Source: Hordeum vulgare subsp. vulgare
Taxonomy: Eukaryota > Streptophyta > Magnoliopsida > Poales > Poaceae
Direction of reading: 5' to 3'
Assembly (NCBI RefSeq): GCF_904849725.1
Contig: NC_058521.1
Location: forward strand, 427,756,676 to 427,820,675
Length of the DNA stretch: 64,000 nucleotides
The notes under the pieces were generated by a model. That model saw only the letters and a list, made by a program, of their open reading frames with translations. It made no database searches and had not been told where the DNA came from. The translations under genes were made by a program, and so were the position numbers. This document shows positions 12,707 through 24,500 of this stretch, piece by piece (position 1 is the first letter of the stretch; each line of letters starts with the position of its first letter).

Positions 12707-13227
12707 TTAATTGTCTTCCTTCAAAGGTGACGGTGGTGGAGTTGTTGCAATCTGGGGTTGATCCTCCGTCTTCCAAGGCATAGGTGCTCCATCATGGAAA
12801 CATGATCGAGTCTCCGGAATCCTTAAATCTGCAGCCAATCGTATTGATTTAAATCTATACTCATACTCACAGTTTTGGTTCTGCAGGTCGTAGATCTGGG
12901 TTTGGAGGTGATCAATTATGTGATAGAGCCTGGGAGGTGCTTCCCGACATCATTGGCATCGATCTTGTGCTTGTTGGTGAACTCCCTGATCATCATGTGG
13001 TCGGTGTTGAGTCCGCGTTCCACCATCCCTTGGCACTTGAAGACTTGCTGCTCCATTGCTTCGAGCCTCGCTTCCAAGCTTCTGGTCTTCTTGGGCCCCT
13101 CAACATCACGGATGTGCAGCACCCCCTCACGCATCTCGATAGATTGAGGGTGTTACAGCACTCCCGCGAGGTAGGGATTGATGAACTTCTCGAAGAACTT
13201 GTCCTTTGGAACTTTTGGGGACGCCAT
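12707..13227 (-). pseudogene. coiled-coil ORF downstream of integrase, Athila-like element
   Basis: On the minus strand an ATG at 13225-13227 opens a frame beginning MASPKVPKDKFFEKF. The frame is read through one TAA (after AGVL) and one frame change near 12925 and stops at TAA 12707-12709, about 173 codons in all. The middle part (EARLEAMEQQVF..., about 13100-12950) has the charged heptad look of a coiled coil. The end is proline-rich and acidic (TTPPPSPLKEDN). It is on the same strand as pol, in the place where Athila elements may carry an env-like gene, but no signal peptide or membrane segment is visible and I recognise no domain. That both halves stay readable over a long stretch suggests it was translated in the parent element. 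Function is unknown. Confidence 0.6.
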
Positions 13228-13487
13228 AGCGATCTAGATCTGTCTACACAGTAGCTTGAAATGAAAACAAAGGAGATTTGCGTGATACGAGGGTCAGACC
13301 TTCCGGGAGAATATATAATGAATTTTTCCCGACCAAAAGGAGTATCCCGAAAGAAAACGGAGTCCGGGAGGCACACGACGTGCCCACAATCCACCCAGGC
13401 CCGGTAGGCTTGTCGCCTCCTTGTGCGCTTTTCGGACTACTTTAAACTTTTCTATTTTTCTAAAAATTCCAAAACAGAGAAAAATTG

Positions 13488-14144
13488 CTACTGGAAAAGT
13501 TTTGGAGTCGGTTTACTTACCGAATCACATACCTCTTCGTTTTTCGAGTCTGAAACAGGCTGATAAATATCCCTTATGTACTCCTCCGGAGTTATGGTAT
13601 TAATAATATTGCTTTCAACATTTATGGGAGTACCTGAGATATAATGCTTGATTCTTTGCCCATTTACAACTCTCGGAAAATTACCTTCCGTGTTGTTGAT
13701 CTTGATGGTACCGAAACGATACATTTCCTCAACAATGTAAGTACCTTCCCATTTAGAGAGAAGCTTGCTTGCAAAAAATCTTAAACGAGAATTGCATAGC
13801 AAGACAAAATCACCTACATTGAACTCACGTTTTTGTATCCTTTTATCATGCCACCTCTTAACTTTTTCTTTGAACAACTTGGCATTTTCATATGCCTGAG
13901 TTCTCCATTCATCGAGTGAGCTAATGTCAAATAACCTCTTCTCACCAGCAAGTTTGAAATCAAAGTTGAGCTCTTTGATTGCCCAATAAGCCTTATGCTC
14001 TAGCTCAAGAGGTAACTGACATGCTTTACCGTAATCCATTTTGTACGAAGACATGCCCATGGGATTCTTATAAGCAGTTCTATAAGCCCACAGTGCATCA
14101 TCAAACTTCTTCGACCAATTCTTTCTAGGTCTATTAACAGTCTT
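13488..14144 (-). pseudogene. Athila-like integrase C-terminal part
   Basis: This continues the 868-codon frame past a TAA at 14145-14147 and stays in the same frame. The segment holds the family's GMSSYKMDYGKACQLPLE block, the region joining the integrase core to its C-terminal DNA-binding part, and a terminal KWEGTYIVEEMYRFGTIKI segment that resembles the SH3-like integrase C-terminus. The frame ends at 13488. Since only one codon separates it from the main frame, the polyprotein was inactivated recently or only mildly. Confidence 0.75.
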
Positions 14145-16751
14145 TTATAGAATTAGTTTAATATCGCTATTACTTAGCTCTACTTGACCACTGGACTGAG
14201 GATGATAGGGCGATGCAATTCTATGGTTGACATCATACTTAGCAAGCATTTTACGGAAAGCACCATGAATAAAATGTGAACCACCATCAGTCATTAAATA
14301 TCTAGGGACTCCAAATCTAGGGAAAATAACTTCTTTAAGCATCCTAATAGAGGTGTTATGATCAACACTACTAGTTGGGATAGCTTCTACCCACTTAGTA
14401 ACGTAATCAACACCAACTAGGATATGAGTATACCCATTGGACTTTGGAAAAGGTCCCATATAATCAAAACTCCAAACATCAAATAGTCCAATAACAAGTG
14501 AATAATTCATGGGCATTTCCCGACGTTTACTGATATTACCTATTCGTTGACATTCATCACAAGACAAGACAAACTTATGAGCATCCTTGAAGAGGGTAGG
14601 CCAATAGAAACCGGATTGCAATACCTTGTGTGCAGTTGTATCTCCCGCATGGTGTCCTCCATAAACCTCGGAGTGACACTTCTGTAGGATATGTCCATGT
14701 TCATGCTCAGGTACACAACGTCTAATAACACCATGTACTCCTTCTTTATAAAGGTGAGGATCATCCCAAAAGTAATGTCTCAAATCAAAGAAGAATTTCT
14801 TCTTTTGCTGGTATGTGAAACTAGGTGGTATATATTTGGCAACAATATAATTTGCATAATCATCATACCACAGTGTACTACGTGAAGTATTGATGACATT
14901 CAGTTGCTCATCAGGAAAGCTATCATCAATAGGTTGTGGGTCGTCAAGAACATTCTCCAACCTAGACAAGTTATCTCCTACGGGGTTCTCAGCACCCTTC
15001 CTATGAACAACATGCAAATCAAATTCTTGTAGCAAGAGAACCCATCTCATAAGTCTAGGTTTAGCATCTTTCTTTTCCATAAGATACTTAATAGCAGCAT
15101 GATCAGTGTGAATAGTAACTTTGGAATCAACAATGTAAGATCTGAACTTTTCACATGCGAACACGACTGCTAAAAATTCCTTTTTAGTAGTAGCATAGTT
15201 TATTTGGGCACTGTCTAGAGTTTTACTAGCATAGTGAATACCATTCAATTTCTTATCAACTCTTTGTCCTAGAACAGCACCAACAACATAATCACTAGCA
15301 TCACACATAATTTCAAAAGGTAAGTTCCAATCAGGTGGTTGAACAATAGGTGTAGTTATCAAGGCGTTCTTAAGTATTTCAAAGGCTTCCTCACAATCAT
15401 CATCAAAAACAAAAGGAATATCATTTTTCAAGAGATTGGTAATAGGCCTAGAAATATTAGAGAAGTCTTTAATGAACCTTCTATAGAAACGAACATGACC
15501 AAGGAAACTTCTCATACCTTTAATGTCTGTAGGGTGTGGCATTTTCTCCATCGCATCAACTTTAGCTTTCTTGACTTCAAGACCTCTTTCACAAATTTTA
15601 TGTCCTAAGACGATGCCTTCATTAACCATAAAGTGGCACTTCTCCCAATTCAAGACAAGGTTAGTCTCTTTACATCTCTGCAAAACGCGGTCAAGGTTGC
15701 TGAGGCAATCATCAAAAGAAGACCCGTAAACGGAGAAGTCATCCATGAAAACCTCAACAATCTTTTCACAAAAGTCAGAGAATATAGCCATCATACATCT
15801 TTGAAAGGTAGCAGGTGCATTACATAAGACAAAAGGCATACGTCTATAAGCAAAGGTACCGAAAGGGCATGTAAAAGTGGTTTTCTCCTGATCAGATTGT
15901 GCAACAGGTATTTGGGAGAAACCAGAATAACCATCTAGAAAGCAGAAGTGTGTGTGTTTAGACAATCTTTCTAGCATTTGGTCAATAAAAGGCAAAGGGT
16001 AATGATCTTTCCTGGTGGCTTTATTCAATTTCCTAAAATCATTTACCATCCTATAGCCAGTAATAATCCTCTGTGGGATCAATTCATCTTTATCATTTGG
16101 GACAACGGTAATACCTCCCTTCTTAGGGACGCAATGCACCGGACTTACCCAATCACTATGAGCAATAAGATAGATAGTACCTACTTCTAGGAGCTTTAGT
16201 ATTTCTTTTCTTACTACCTCTTTCATCTTAGGATTTAATCTCCGTTGATGATCAGCAACTGGTTTGGAATCACGATTGGTTTTAATTTTGTGCTGGCACA
16301 GAGTGGTACTAATGCCCTTAAGATCATCAAGAGTATTTACAATAGAAGAACGGTGCTTCCTCGGAGTTTTCAATAATTTCTTTTCTTCATGCTCTGAAAG
16401 GCTAGCACTAATAATAACATGATATATCTCTTTTTCATCAAGATAAGCATAGTTAAGAGTATCAGGTAACTGTTTAAGCTCAAACACAAGATCACACTTT
16501 GGTGGGGGTGGATCTCCAAGCAGTTCAACAGGCAAATTATTCTTAAGGATAGGATGTTGTTCAAAGTTAACTCTATCTATCTCGTTCCTTTCATCAATAT
16601 GCATATCATTTTCATGCTCAAGCAAGTATTGCTCTAAAGGATCAGTAGGAGGCATAGCAATAGAAGCTAGGGCAACAATTTCATCCTTACTAGACAATTC
16701 TTTTTCATGAGGTTGTCTACCAAACTTGGAGAAATTGAATTCATGTGACAC
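14145..16751 (-). CDS. Athila-like reverse transcriptase, RNase H and integrase
   Basis: This is an uninterrupted 868-codon frame on the minus strand. Order: a protease-RT linker (about residues 1-150), reverse transcriptase (about 170-420) with FMDDFSVYG carrying the two catalytic Asp residues at 15734-15748, RNase H (about 450-570, starting [13 protein letters not shown] and with [10 protein letters not shown]), an integrase zinc finger ([11 protein letters not shown] ... CDECQ, about 690-730), and an integrase core with FDYMGPF, TDGGSHF and GQVELSN, which supply the D, D and E residues. The polyprotein would copy the element's RNA and insert the cDNA. The listed start is only the first Met; in the parent element this was part of a longer gag-pol frame joined to the protease to the right. 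It ends at a premature TAA. All catalytic signatures remain. Confidence 0.9.
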   Translation of the reverse strand: MSHEFNFSKFGRQPHEKELSSKDEIVALASIAMPPTDPLEQYLLEHENDMHIDERNEIDRVNFEQHPILKNNLPVELLGDPPPPKCDLVFELKQLPDTLNYAYLDEKEIYHVIISASLSEHEEKKLLKTPRKHRSSIVNTLDDLKGISTTLCQHKIKTNRDSKPVADHQRRLNPKMKEVVRKEILKLLEVGTIYLIAHSDWVSPVHCVPKKGGITVVPNDKDELIPQRIITGYRMVNDFRKLNKATRKDHYPLPFIDQMLERLSKHTHFCFLDGYSGFSQIPVAQSDQEKTTFTCPFGTFAYRRMPFVLCNAPATFQRCMMAIFSDFCEKIVEVFMDDFSVYGSSFDDCLSNLDRVLQRCKETNLVLNWEKCHFMVNEGIVLGHKICERGLEVKKAKVDAMEKMPHPTDIKGMRSFLGHVRFYRRFIKDFSNISRPITNLLKNDIPFVFDDDCEEAFEILKNALITTPIVQPPDWNLPFEIMCDASDYVVGAVLGQRVDKKLNGIHYASKTLDSAQINYATTKKEFLAVVFACEKFRSYIVDSKVTIHTDHAAIKYLMEKKDAKPRLMRWVLLLQEFDLHVVHRKGAENPVGDNLSRLENVLDDPQPIDDSFPDEQLNVINTSRSTLWYDDYANYIVAKYIPPSFTYQQKKKFFFDLRHYFWDDPHLYKEGVHGVIRRCVPEHEHGHILQKCHSEVYGGHHAGDTTAHKVLQSGFYWPTLFKDAHKFVLSCDECQRIGNISKRREMPMNYSLVIGLFDVWSFDYMGPFPKSNGYTHILVGVDYVTKWVEAIPTSSVDHNTSIRMLKEVIFPRFGVPRYLMTDGGSHFIHGAFRKMLAKYDVNHRIASPYHPQSSGQVELSNSDIKLIL

Positions 16752-17376
16752 ACCTTCAAAGCCAACAGTGACAGTTTGCTTCTCACAGTCAATATGAGCA
16801 TTGACAGTATTGTGGAAAGGTCTGCCAAATATGATGGAACAGAAGCTATCTTGTGTGGTAGCAAGAACGATTTAGTTTTACCACACAAGACTTCATCATC
16901 TTTAACAATTACCAAAGGGCAGATAGTATCTCTATTGGCAAGCTGAATAGTAACATCAATAGGTTCGATCTCGAGAGGTGCAATCTCGTCTTTAATCTCA
17001 TCATATAAAGATTGAGGTATTGCACTAACACTAGCACCCACGTCACATAAACCATGATAACAATGATCTCCTATCTTAACAGAAACAGCGGGCATGCCAA
17101 GAACACGCCTATGTTTGTCTCTAACATGAGGTTTAGCAATTCTAGCAGCATCCTCACAGAAGTGAATATCATGGCCATCAACATTGTCGGACATGAGATC
17201 TTTGATAATAGCAATGCTAGGTTCAACTCTAGTTAGCTCAGGGGGTGTAGGTGTTCTAATGTAGCCCCTACGTATCATAGTTGAAGCTTTAGAATGATCC
17301 TTTATTCTAACACAGAAAGGTGGTTTCTCAATGTAAGCACTAGGAACAATAGGATCATTATAAGCAATGACTTTAT
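16752..17376 (-). pseudogene. Athila-like aspartic protease fragment
   Basis: Reading leftwards from the CACTA junction, the frame starts at KVIAYNDPIVPSAYIEKPPF and includes the retropepsin active site CDVGASVSAIP (catalytic Asp at about 17042-17044), then EIEPIDVTIQLANRDTICPL. A frame change near 16850, where bases are missing, separates it from the RT frame. The CACTA element cut the polyprotein just upstream of this point, so gag lies on the far side at 33541-34419. The apparent ORF start to the right (to 17554) is CACTA sequence and does not belong to the protease. Confidence 0.8.
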
Positions 17377-17409
17377 CACTACTGAAATTCATAAATTTGC
17401 CGTCTGCCA
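17377..17409 (+). repeat. CACTA left terminal inverted repeat
   Basis: It starts CACTACTGAAATTCATAAAT and matches the reverse complement of 33505-33537 at 28 of 33 positions by eye. It is flanked by TAT. Confidence 0.85.
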
Positions 17410-17850
17410 AAGCGGACGGCAAAGGGTGCAACCACGGACGGCAAAGGTTTTGCCGTCGGTCAGCAGATGGCAAAGTAGACGATAAAAAAAAATCCAATGA
17501 ATAGGTTATTTTCCGTGAGCTTTCCCAAAGCGGACGACAAAGAATCTTTGCCATGAGGGGGCAGACGGCTAATTAACTGGGATGGCAAAGGGTGCAACGT
17601 CCCCGTTAAGTGTTAACGGCAGGCCTCCTCCCTTTGCCGTCTGCCTCCCCTCCTTTGCCATGTGGGGGCAGACGGCAAAGAGGGGAGAGAGAGGGGGCAG
17701 ATTCCCCCCTTTGCCGTCTGCCTCCACCCCTTCGCCATGTGGGGGCAGACGGCAAAGAGGGGAGAGAGACGGGGCAGATTCCCCCCTTTGCCGTCTGCCT
17801 CCCCCCCTTTGCCATGTGGGGGCAGACGGCAAGGAGGGGAACCAGCCCCT
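17410..17850. repeat. CACTA left subterminal repeats
   Basis: Direct and inverted copies of TTTGCCGTCTGC / GCAGACGGCAAA fill this stretch. From about 17630 a tandem unit of nearly 80 bp is repeated about three times, each unit pairing 'ggcagacggcaaag' with 'ctttgccgtctgcc' so that it can fold back. Such subterminal motifs are the binding sites of the small CACTA protein (TNPA in En/Spm). ORFs here on both strands follow from the repeat and are not genes. Confidence 0.75.
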
Positions 17851-18190
17851 TTTCTATTTATTTTTTGTTATATCCAGCATTTTTAACAATAATCAGGATA
17901 TATATATATATATATATATGACATAAATAAATTTCTTTCCGTACTCATAACCATCTTAAAATAACCTCTTATATCCAGCTTTCAAGTTGCATCCACGTGC
18001 ATACAAAGTTTCATATATTACACCAGTTTCATCCACGTGCATACAAAGTTTCATATATTCATATACTACAATAGTTTCAATACAACCCATGGTACAAGAA
18101 ATCATCTTCAAGCATTCCATCAATATTTTCCAAGCTTCCCGTGAAGTGAAGGTAATTTCCAAAATGACAAATAAGAAAGTTAGAAGAATA
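17851..18190. other. CACTA AT-rich spacer
   Basis: No gene is seen. It contains a (TA)n run at about 17897-17919 and a short duplicated phrase 'catccacgtgcatacaaagttt' at about 17990 and 18031. Confidence 0.5.
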
Positions 18191-18541
18191 ATACTAGATG
18201 AAGTAGTGTATATATAGGTTATTTCGGAGAGAAATTAGCTAAGTATAGACCATTTAGGAGCTAACTAAGCTAATTATGTCATTTAGGAGGAACCCTAGCT
18301 AACTATAGGTCGTTTCGGAGCTAACTTGGGTAAAATAGGTCATTCCGGAGCAACCTATGCTTATTAAGCCATTTTGATCTAGCTATTAATTATAGGCCAT
18401 TTAATACCTAAGTTAGGGGGAATAGGTCATGTTGCAGCTACGTAAGCCTTATTATGTCATTTCAAGGATAATTAGCTAAGTATAGGTCATTTTTTATTAA
18501 ATAGACCATTTAGGAGCTAACTAAGCTAATTATGTCATTTA
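18191..18541. repeat. degenerate short-period GTCATTT repeats
   Basis: The motif AGGTCATTT or ATGTCATTT, usually followed by GGAGCTAAC or GGATAATTAGCTAAG, recurs about every 40-60 bp with much variation. The same motif appears several times in each unit of the large array that follows, so this stretch looks like the older short repeat from which the array unit grew. Confidence 0.6.
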
Positions 18542-21500
18542 GATGGATAATTAGCCAATTTAGGCTTTGTTGGATGAGTCTAAGCTACGTAGAATAAGAG
18601 AAAGAGAAGAATAAGTAAAAGAAGGAGGAGGAGGATGAGGAGGAGAAGGAGACGGAAGAGGAGAAGAAGAAGAAAAAAAGAAGGAGAAGGAGGAAGAAGG
18701 AGGAAGAAGAAGGAGAAGGAGGAGCTCCTTCTCCTTCTTCTCCTCCTTCTCCTCCTTCTTCTTATCCTCCTCCCACTCCTTCTTCTTCTTCTCATCTTCT
18801 TCTTCTTCCTTCCTTTCATTTTTCCTCTTTCTTCTCCTCTCGTCCCCTTCTTCGGGCTAAATTGGCTAAGAATGCCTTTTTGGAGCTAATTATGTCATTT
18901 CGAGGATAATTAGCTAAGTATAGGTCATTTTTTATTAAATATACCATTTAGGAGCTAACTAAGCTAATTATGTCATTTAGATGGATAATTAGCCAATTTA
19001 GGCTTTGTTGGATGAGTCTAAGCTACGTAGTATAAGAGAAAGAGAAGAAGAAGTAAAAGAAGGAGGAGGAGGAGGAGGAGGAGGAGGAGATGGAGACGAA
19101 AGAGGAGAAGAAGAAGAAAAGAAGGAGAAGGAGGAAGAAGGAGGAAGAAGAAGGAGAAGGAGGAGCTCCTTCTCCTTCTTCTCCTCCTTCTTCTTATCCT
19201 CCTCCCTCTCCTTCTTCTTCTTCTCCTCTTCTTCTTCTTCCTTCCTTTCATTTTTCCTCTTTCTTCTCCTCTCGTCCCCTTCTTCGGGCTAAATTGGCTA
19301 AGAATGCCTTTTTGGAGCTAATTATGTCATTTCGAGGATAATTAGCTAAGTATAGGTCATTTTTTATTAAATAGACCAGTTAGGAGCTAACTAAGCTAAT
19401 TATGTCATTTAGATGGATAATTAGGCAATTTAGGCTTTGTTGGATGAGTCTAAGCTACGTAGAATAAGAGAAAGAGAAGAAGAAGTAAAAGAAGGAGGAG
19501 GAGGAGGAGGAGGAGGAGAAGGAAGAGGATAAGAAGAAGAAAAGAAGAAGGAGAAGGAGAAGGAGGAAGAAGGAGGAAGAAGAAGGAGAAGGAGGAGCTC
19601 CTTCTCCTTCTTCTCCTCCTTCTCCTGCTTCTTCTTATTCTCCTCCCTCTCCTTCTTCTTCTTCTCCTCTTATTATTCTTCCTTCTTTTCATATTTCCTC
19701 TTTCTTCTCCTCTCGTCCCCTTCTTTGGGCTAAATTGGCTAAGAATGCCTTTTTGGAGCTAATTATGTCATTTCGAGGATAATTAGCTAAGCATAGGTCA
19801 TTTTTTCTTAAATAGACCATTTAGGAGCTAACTAAGCTAATTATGTCACTTAGATGGATATTTAGCCAATTTAGGCTTTGTTGGATGAGTCTAAGCTACG
19901 TAGAATAAGAGAAAGAGAAGAAGAAGTAAAAGAAGGAGGAGCAGGAGGAGGAGGAGGAGAAGGAGAAGGAAGAGGAGAAGAAGAAGAAAAGAAGAAGGAG
20001 AAGGAGAAGGAGGAAGAAGGTGGAAGAAGAAGGAGAAGGAGGAGCTCCTTCTCCTTCTTCTCCTCCTTCTCCTCCTTCTTATCCTCCTCCCTCTCCTTCT
20101 TCTTCTTCTCCTATTCTTCTTCTTCCTTCCTTTCATTTTTCCTCTTTCTTCTCCTCTCGTCCCCTTCTTCGAGCTAAATTGGCTAAGAATGCCTTTTTGG
20201 AGCTAATTATGTCATTTCGAGGATAATTAGCTAAGTATAGGTCATTTTTTATTAAATAGACCATTTAGGAGCTAACTAAGCTAATTATGTCATTTAGCTG
20301 GATAATTAGCCAATTTAGGCTTTGTTGGATGAGTCTAAGCTACGTAGAATAAGAGAAAGAGAAGAAGAAGTAAAAGAAGGAGCAGGAGGAGGAGGAGAAG
20401 GAGAAGGAAGAGGAGAAGAAGAAGAAAAGAAGAAGGAGAAGGAGAAGGAGGAAGAAGGAGGAAGAAGAAGGAGAAGGAGGAGCTCCTTCTCCTTCTTCTC
20501 CTCCTTCTCCTCCTTCTTCTTATCCTCCTCCCTCTCCTTCTTCTTCTTCTCCTCTTCTTCTTCTTCCTTCCTTTCATTTTTCCTCTTTCTTCTCCTCTCG
20601 TCCCCTTCTACGGGCTAAATTGGCTAAGAATGCCTTTTTGGAGCTAATTATGTCATTTCGAGGATAATTAGCTAAGTATAGGTCATTTTTTATTAAATAG
20701 ACCAGTTAGGAGCTAACTAAGCTAATTATGTCATTTAGATGGATAATTAGCCAATTTAGGCTTTATTGGATGAGTCTAAGCTACGTAGAATAAGAGAAAG
20801 AGAAGAAGAAGTAAAAGAAGGAGGAGGAGGAGGAGGAGGAGAAGAAGGAAGAGGATAAGAAGAAGAAAAGAAGAAGGAGAAGGAGAAGGAGGAAGAAGGA
20901 GGAAGAAGAAGGAGAAGGAGGAGCTCCTTCTCCTTCTTCTCCTCCTTCTCCTGCTTCTTCTTATTCTCCTCCCTCTCCTTCTTCTTCTTCTCCTCTTATT
21001 CTTCTTCCTTCTTTTCATATTTCCTATTTCTTCTCCTCTCGTCCCCTTCTTTGGGCTAAATTGGCTAAGAATGCCTTTTTGGAGCTAATTATGTCATTTC
21101 GAGGATAATTATCTAAGTATAGGTCATTTTTTATTAAATAGACCATTTAGGAGCTAACTAAGCTCATTATGTCATTTAGATGGATAATTAGCCAATTTAG
21201 GCTTTGTTGGATGAGTCTAAGCTACGTAGAATAAGAGAAAGAGAAGAAGAAGTACAAGAAGGAGCAGCAGGAGGAGGAGGAGGAGAAGGAGAAGGAAGTG
21301 GTGAAGAAGAAGAAAAGAAGAAGGAGAAGGAGAAGGAGGAAGAAGGTGGAAGAAAAAGGAGAAGGAGGAGCTCCTTCTCCTTCTTATCCTCCTTCTCCTC
21401 CGGCTTATCCTCCTCCCTCTCCTTCTTCTTCTTCTCCTATTCTTCTTCTTCCTTCCTTTCATTTTTCCTCTTTCTTCTCCTCTCGTCCCCTTCTTCGAGT

Positions 21501-24500
21501 TAAATTGGCTAAGAATGCCTTTTTGGAGCTAATTATGTCATTTCGAGGATAATTAGCTAAGTATAGGTCATTTTTTATTAAATAGACCATTTAGGAGCTA
21601 ACTAAGCTAACTATGTCATTTAGCTGGATAATTAGCCAATTTAGGCTTTGTTGGATGAGTCTAAGCTACGTAGAATAAGAGAAAGAGAAGAAGAAGTAAA
21701 AGAAGGAGGAGGAGGAGGAGGAGAAGGAGAAGGAAGAGGAGAAGAAGAAGAAAAGAAGAAGGAGAAGGAGAAGGAGGAAGAAGGAGGAAGAAGAAGGAGA
21801 AGGAGGAGCTCCTTCTCCTTCTTCTCCTCCTTCTCCTCCTTCTTCTTATCCTCCTCCCTCTCCTTCTTCTTCTTCTCCTCTTCTTCTTCTTACTTCCTTT
21901 CATTTTTCCTCTTTCTTCTCCTCTCATCCCCTTCTTCGGGCTAAATTGGCTAAGAATGCCTTTTCGGAGCTAATTATGTCATTTCGAGGATAATTAGCTA
22001 AGTATAGGTCATTTTTTATTAAATAGACCATTTAGCAGCTAACTAAGGTAATTATGTCATTTAGATGGATAATTAGCCAATTTAGGCTTTGTTGGATGAG
22101 TCTAAGCTAAGTAGAATAAGAGAAAGAGAAGAAGAAGTAAAAGAAGGACGAGGAGGAGGAGGAGGAGAAGGAGAAGGAAGAGGAGAAGAAGAAGAAAAGA
22201 AGAAGGAGAAGGAGAAGGAGGAAGAAGGAGGAAGAACAAGGAGAAGGAGGAGCTCCTTCTCCTTCTTCTCCTCCATTTCCTCCTTCTTCTTATCCTCCTC
22301 CCTCTCGTTCTTCTCCTATTCTTCTTCTTGCTTCCTTTCATTTTTCCTCTTTCTTCTCCTCTCGTCCCTTCTTCGGGCTAAATTGGCTAAGAATGCCTTT
22401 TTGGAGCTAATTATGTCATTTCGAGGATAATTAGCTAAGTATAGGTCATTTTTTTATTAAATAGACCATTTAGGAGCTAACTAAGCTAATTATATCATTT
22501 AGATGGATAATTAGCCAATTTAGGCTTTGTTGGATGAGTCTAAGCTACGTAGAATAAGAGAAAGAGAAGACGAAGTAAAAGAAGGAGCAGGAGGAGGAGG
22601 AGGAGGAGAAGGAGAAGGAAGAGGAGAACAAGAAGAAAAGAAGAAGGCGAAGGAGAAGGACGAAGAAGGAGGAAGAAGAAGGAGAAGGAGGAGCTCCTTC
22701 TCCTTCTCCTCCTCCTTCTCCTCCTTCTTCTTATCCTCCTCCCTCTCCTTCTTCTTCTTCTCCTCTTCTTCTTCTTCCTTCCTTTCATTTTTCCTCTTTC
22801 TTCTCCTCTCGTCCCCTTCTTCGGGCTAAATTGGCTAAGAATGCCTTTTTGGAGCCAATTATGTCATTTTGAGGATAATTAGCTAAGTATAGGTCATTTT
22901 TTATTAAATAGACCATTTATGAGCTAACTAAGCTAATTACGTCATTTAGATGGATAATTAGCCAATTTAGGCTTTGTTGGATGAGTCTAAGCTACGTAGA
23001 ATAAGAGAAAGAGAAGAAGAAGTAAAAGAAGGAGGAGGAGGAGAAGGAGGAGGAGAAGGAGAAGGAAGAGGAGAAGAAGAAGAAAAGAAGAATGAGCAGG
23101 AGAAGGAGGAAGAAGGAGGAAGAAGAAGGAGAAGGAGGAGCTCCTTCTCCTTCTTCTCCTCCTTCTCCTCCTTCTTCTTATCCTCCTCCCTCTCGTCCTT
23201 CTTCTTCTCCTATTCTTCTTCTTCCTTCCTTTCATTTTTCCTCTTTCTTCTCCTCTCGTCCCCTTCTTCGGGCTAAATTGGCTAAGAATGACTTTTTGGA
23301 GCTAATTATGTCATTTTGAGGATAATTAGCTAAGTATAGGTCATTTTTTATTAAATAGACCATTTAGGAGCTAACTAAGCTAATTATGTCATTTAGATGG
23401 ATAATTAGCCAATTTAGGCTTTGTTGCATGAGTCTAAGCTACGTAGAATAAGAGAAAGAGAAGAAAAAGTAAAAGAAGGAGGAGGAGGAGGAGGAGGAGG
23501 AGGAGAAGCAGAAGGAAGAGGAGAAGAAGAAGAAAAGAAGAAGGAGAAGGAGCAAGAAGGAGGAAGAAGAAGGAGAAGGAGGAGCTCCTTCTCGTTCTTC
23601 TCCTCCTTCTCCTCCTTATTCTTATCCTCCTCCCTCTCCTTCTTCTTCTTCTCCTATTCTTCTTCTTCCTTCCTTTCATTTTTCCTCTTTCTTCTCCTCT
23701 CGTCCCCTTCTTCGGGCTAAATTGGCTAAGAATGCCTTTTTGGAGCTAATTATGTCATTTCGAGGATAATTAGCTAAGTATAGGTCATTTTTTAGTAAAT
23801 AGACCATTTAGGAGCTAACTAAGCTAATTATGTCATTTAGATGGATAATTAGCCAATTTAGGCTTTGTTGGATGAGTCTAAGCTACGTAGAATAAGAGAA
23901 AGCGAAGAAGAAGTAAAAGAAGGAGGAGGAGGAGGAGGAGGAGAAGGAGTAGGAAGAGGAGAAGAAGAAGAAAAGAAGAAGGAGAACGAGAAGGAGGAAG
24001 AAGGAGGAAGAAGAAGGAGAAGGAGGAGCTCCTTCTCGTTCTTCTCCTCCTTCTCCTCCTTCTTCTTATCCTCCTCCCTCTCCTTCTTCTTCTTCTCCTA
24101 TTCTTCTTCTTCCTTCCTTTCATTTTTCCTCTTTCTTCTCCTCTCGTCCCCTTCTTTGTGCTAAATTGGCTAAGAATTCCTATTTGGAGCTAATTATGTC
24201 ATTTCGAGGATAATTAGCTAAGTATAGGTCATTTTTTATTAAATACACCATTCAGGAGCTAACTAAGCTAATTATGTCATTTAGATGGATAATTAGCCAA
24301 TTTAGGCTTTGTTGGATGAGTCTAAGCTACGTAGATAAGAGAAAGAGATGAAGAAGTAAAAGAAGGAGGAGGAGGAGGAGGAGGAGGTGAAGGAGAAGGA
24401 AGAGGAGAAGAAGAAGAAAAGAAGGAAAAGGAGAAGGAGGAAGAAGGAGGAAGAAGAAGGAGAAGGAGGAGCTCCTTCTCCTTCTTCTCCTCCTTCTCCT

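Noticed and set aside
17377..17554. N-terminal extension of the Athila-like protease ORF
   Set aside because: These bases belong to the CACTA terminal and subterminal repeats; the frame is open by chance across the junction.
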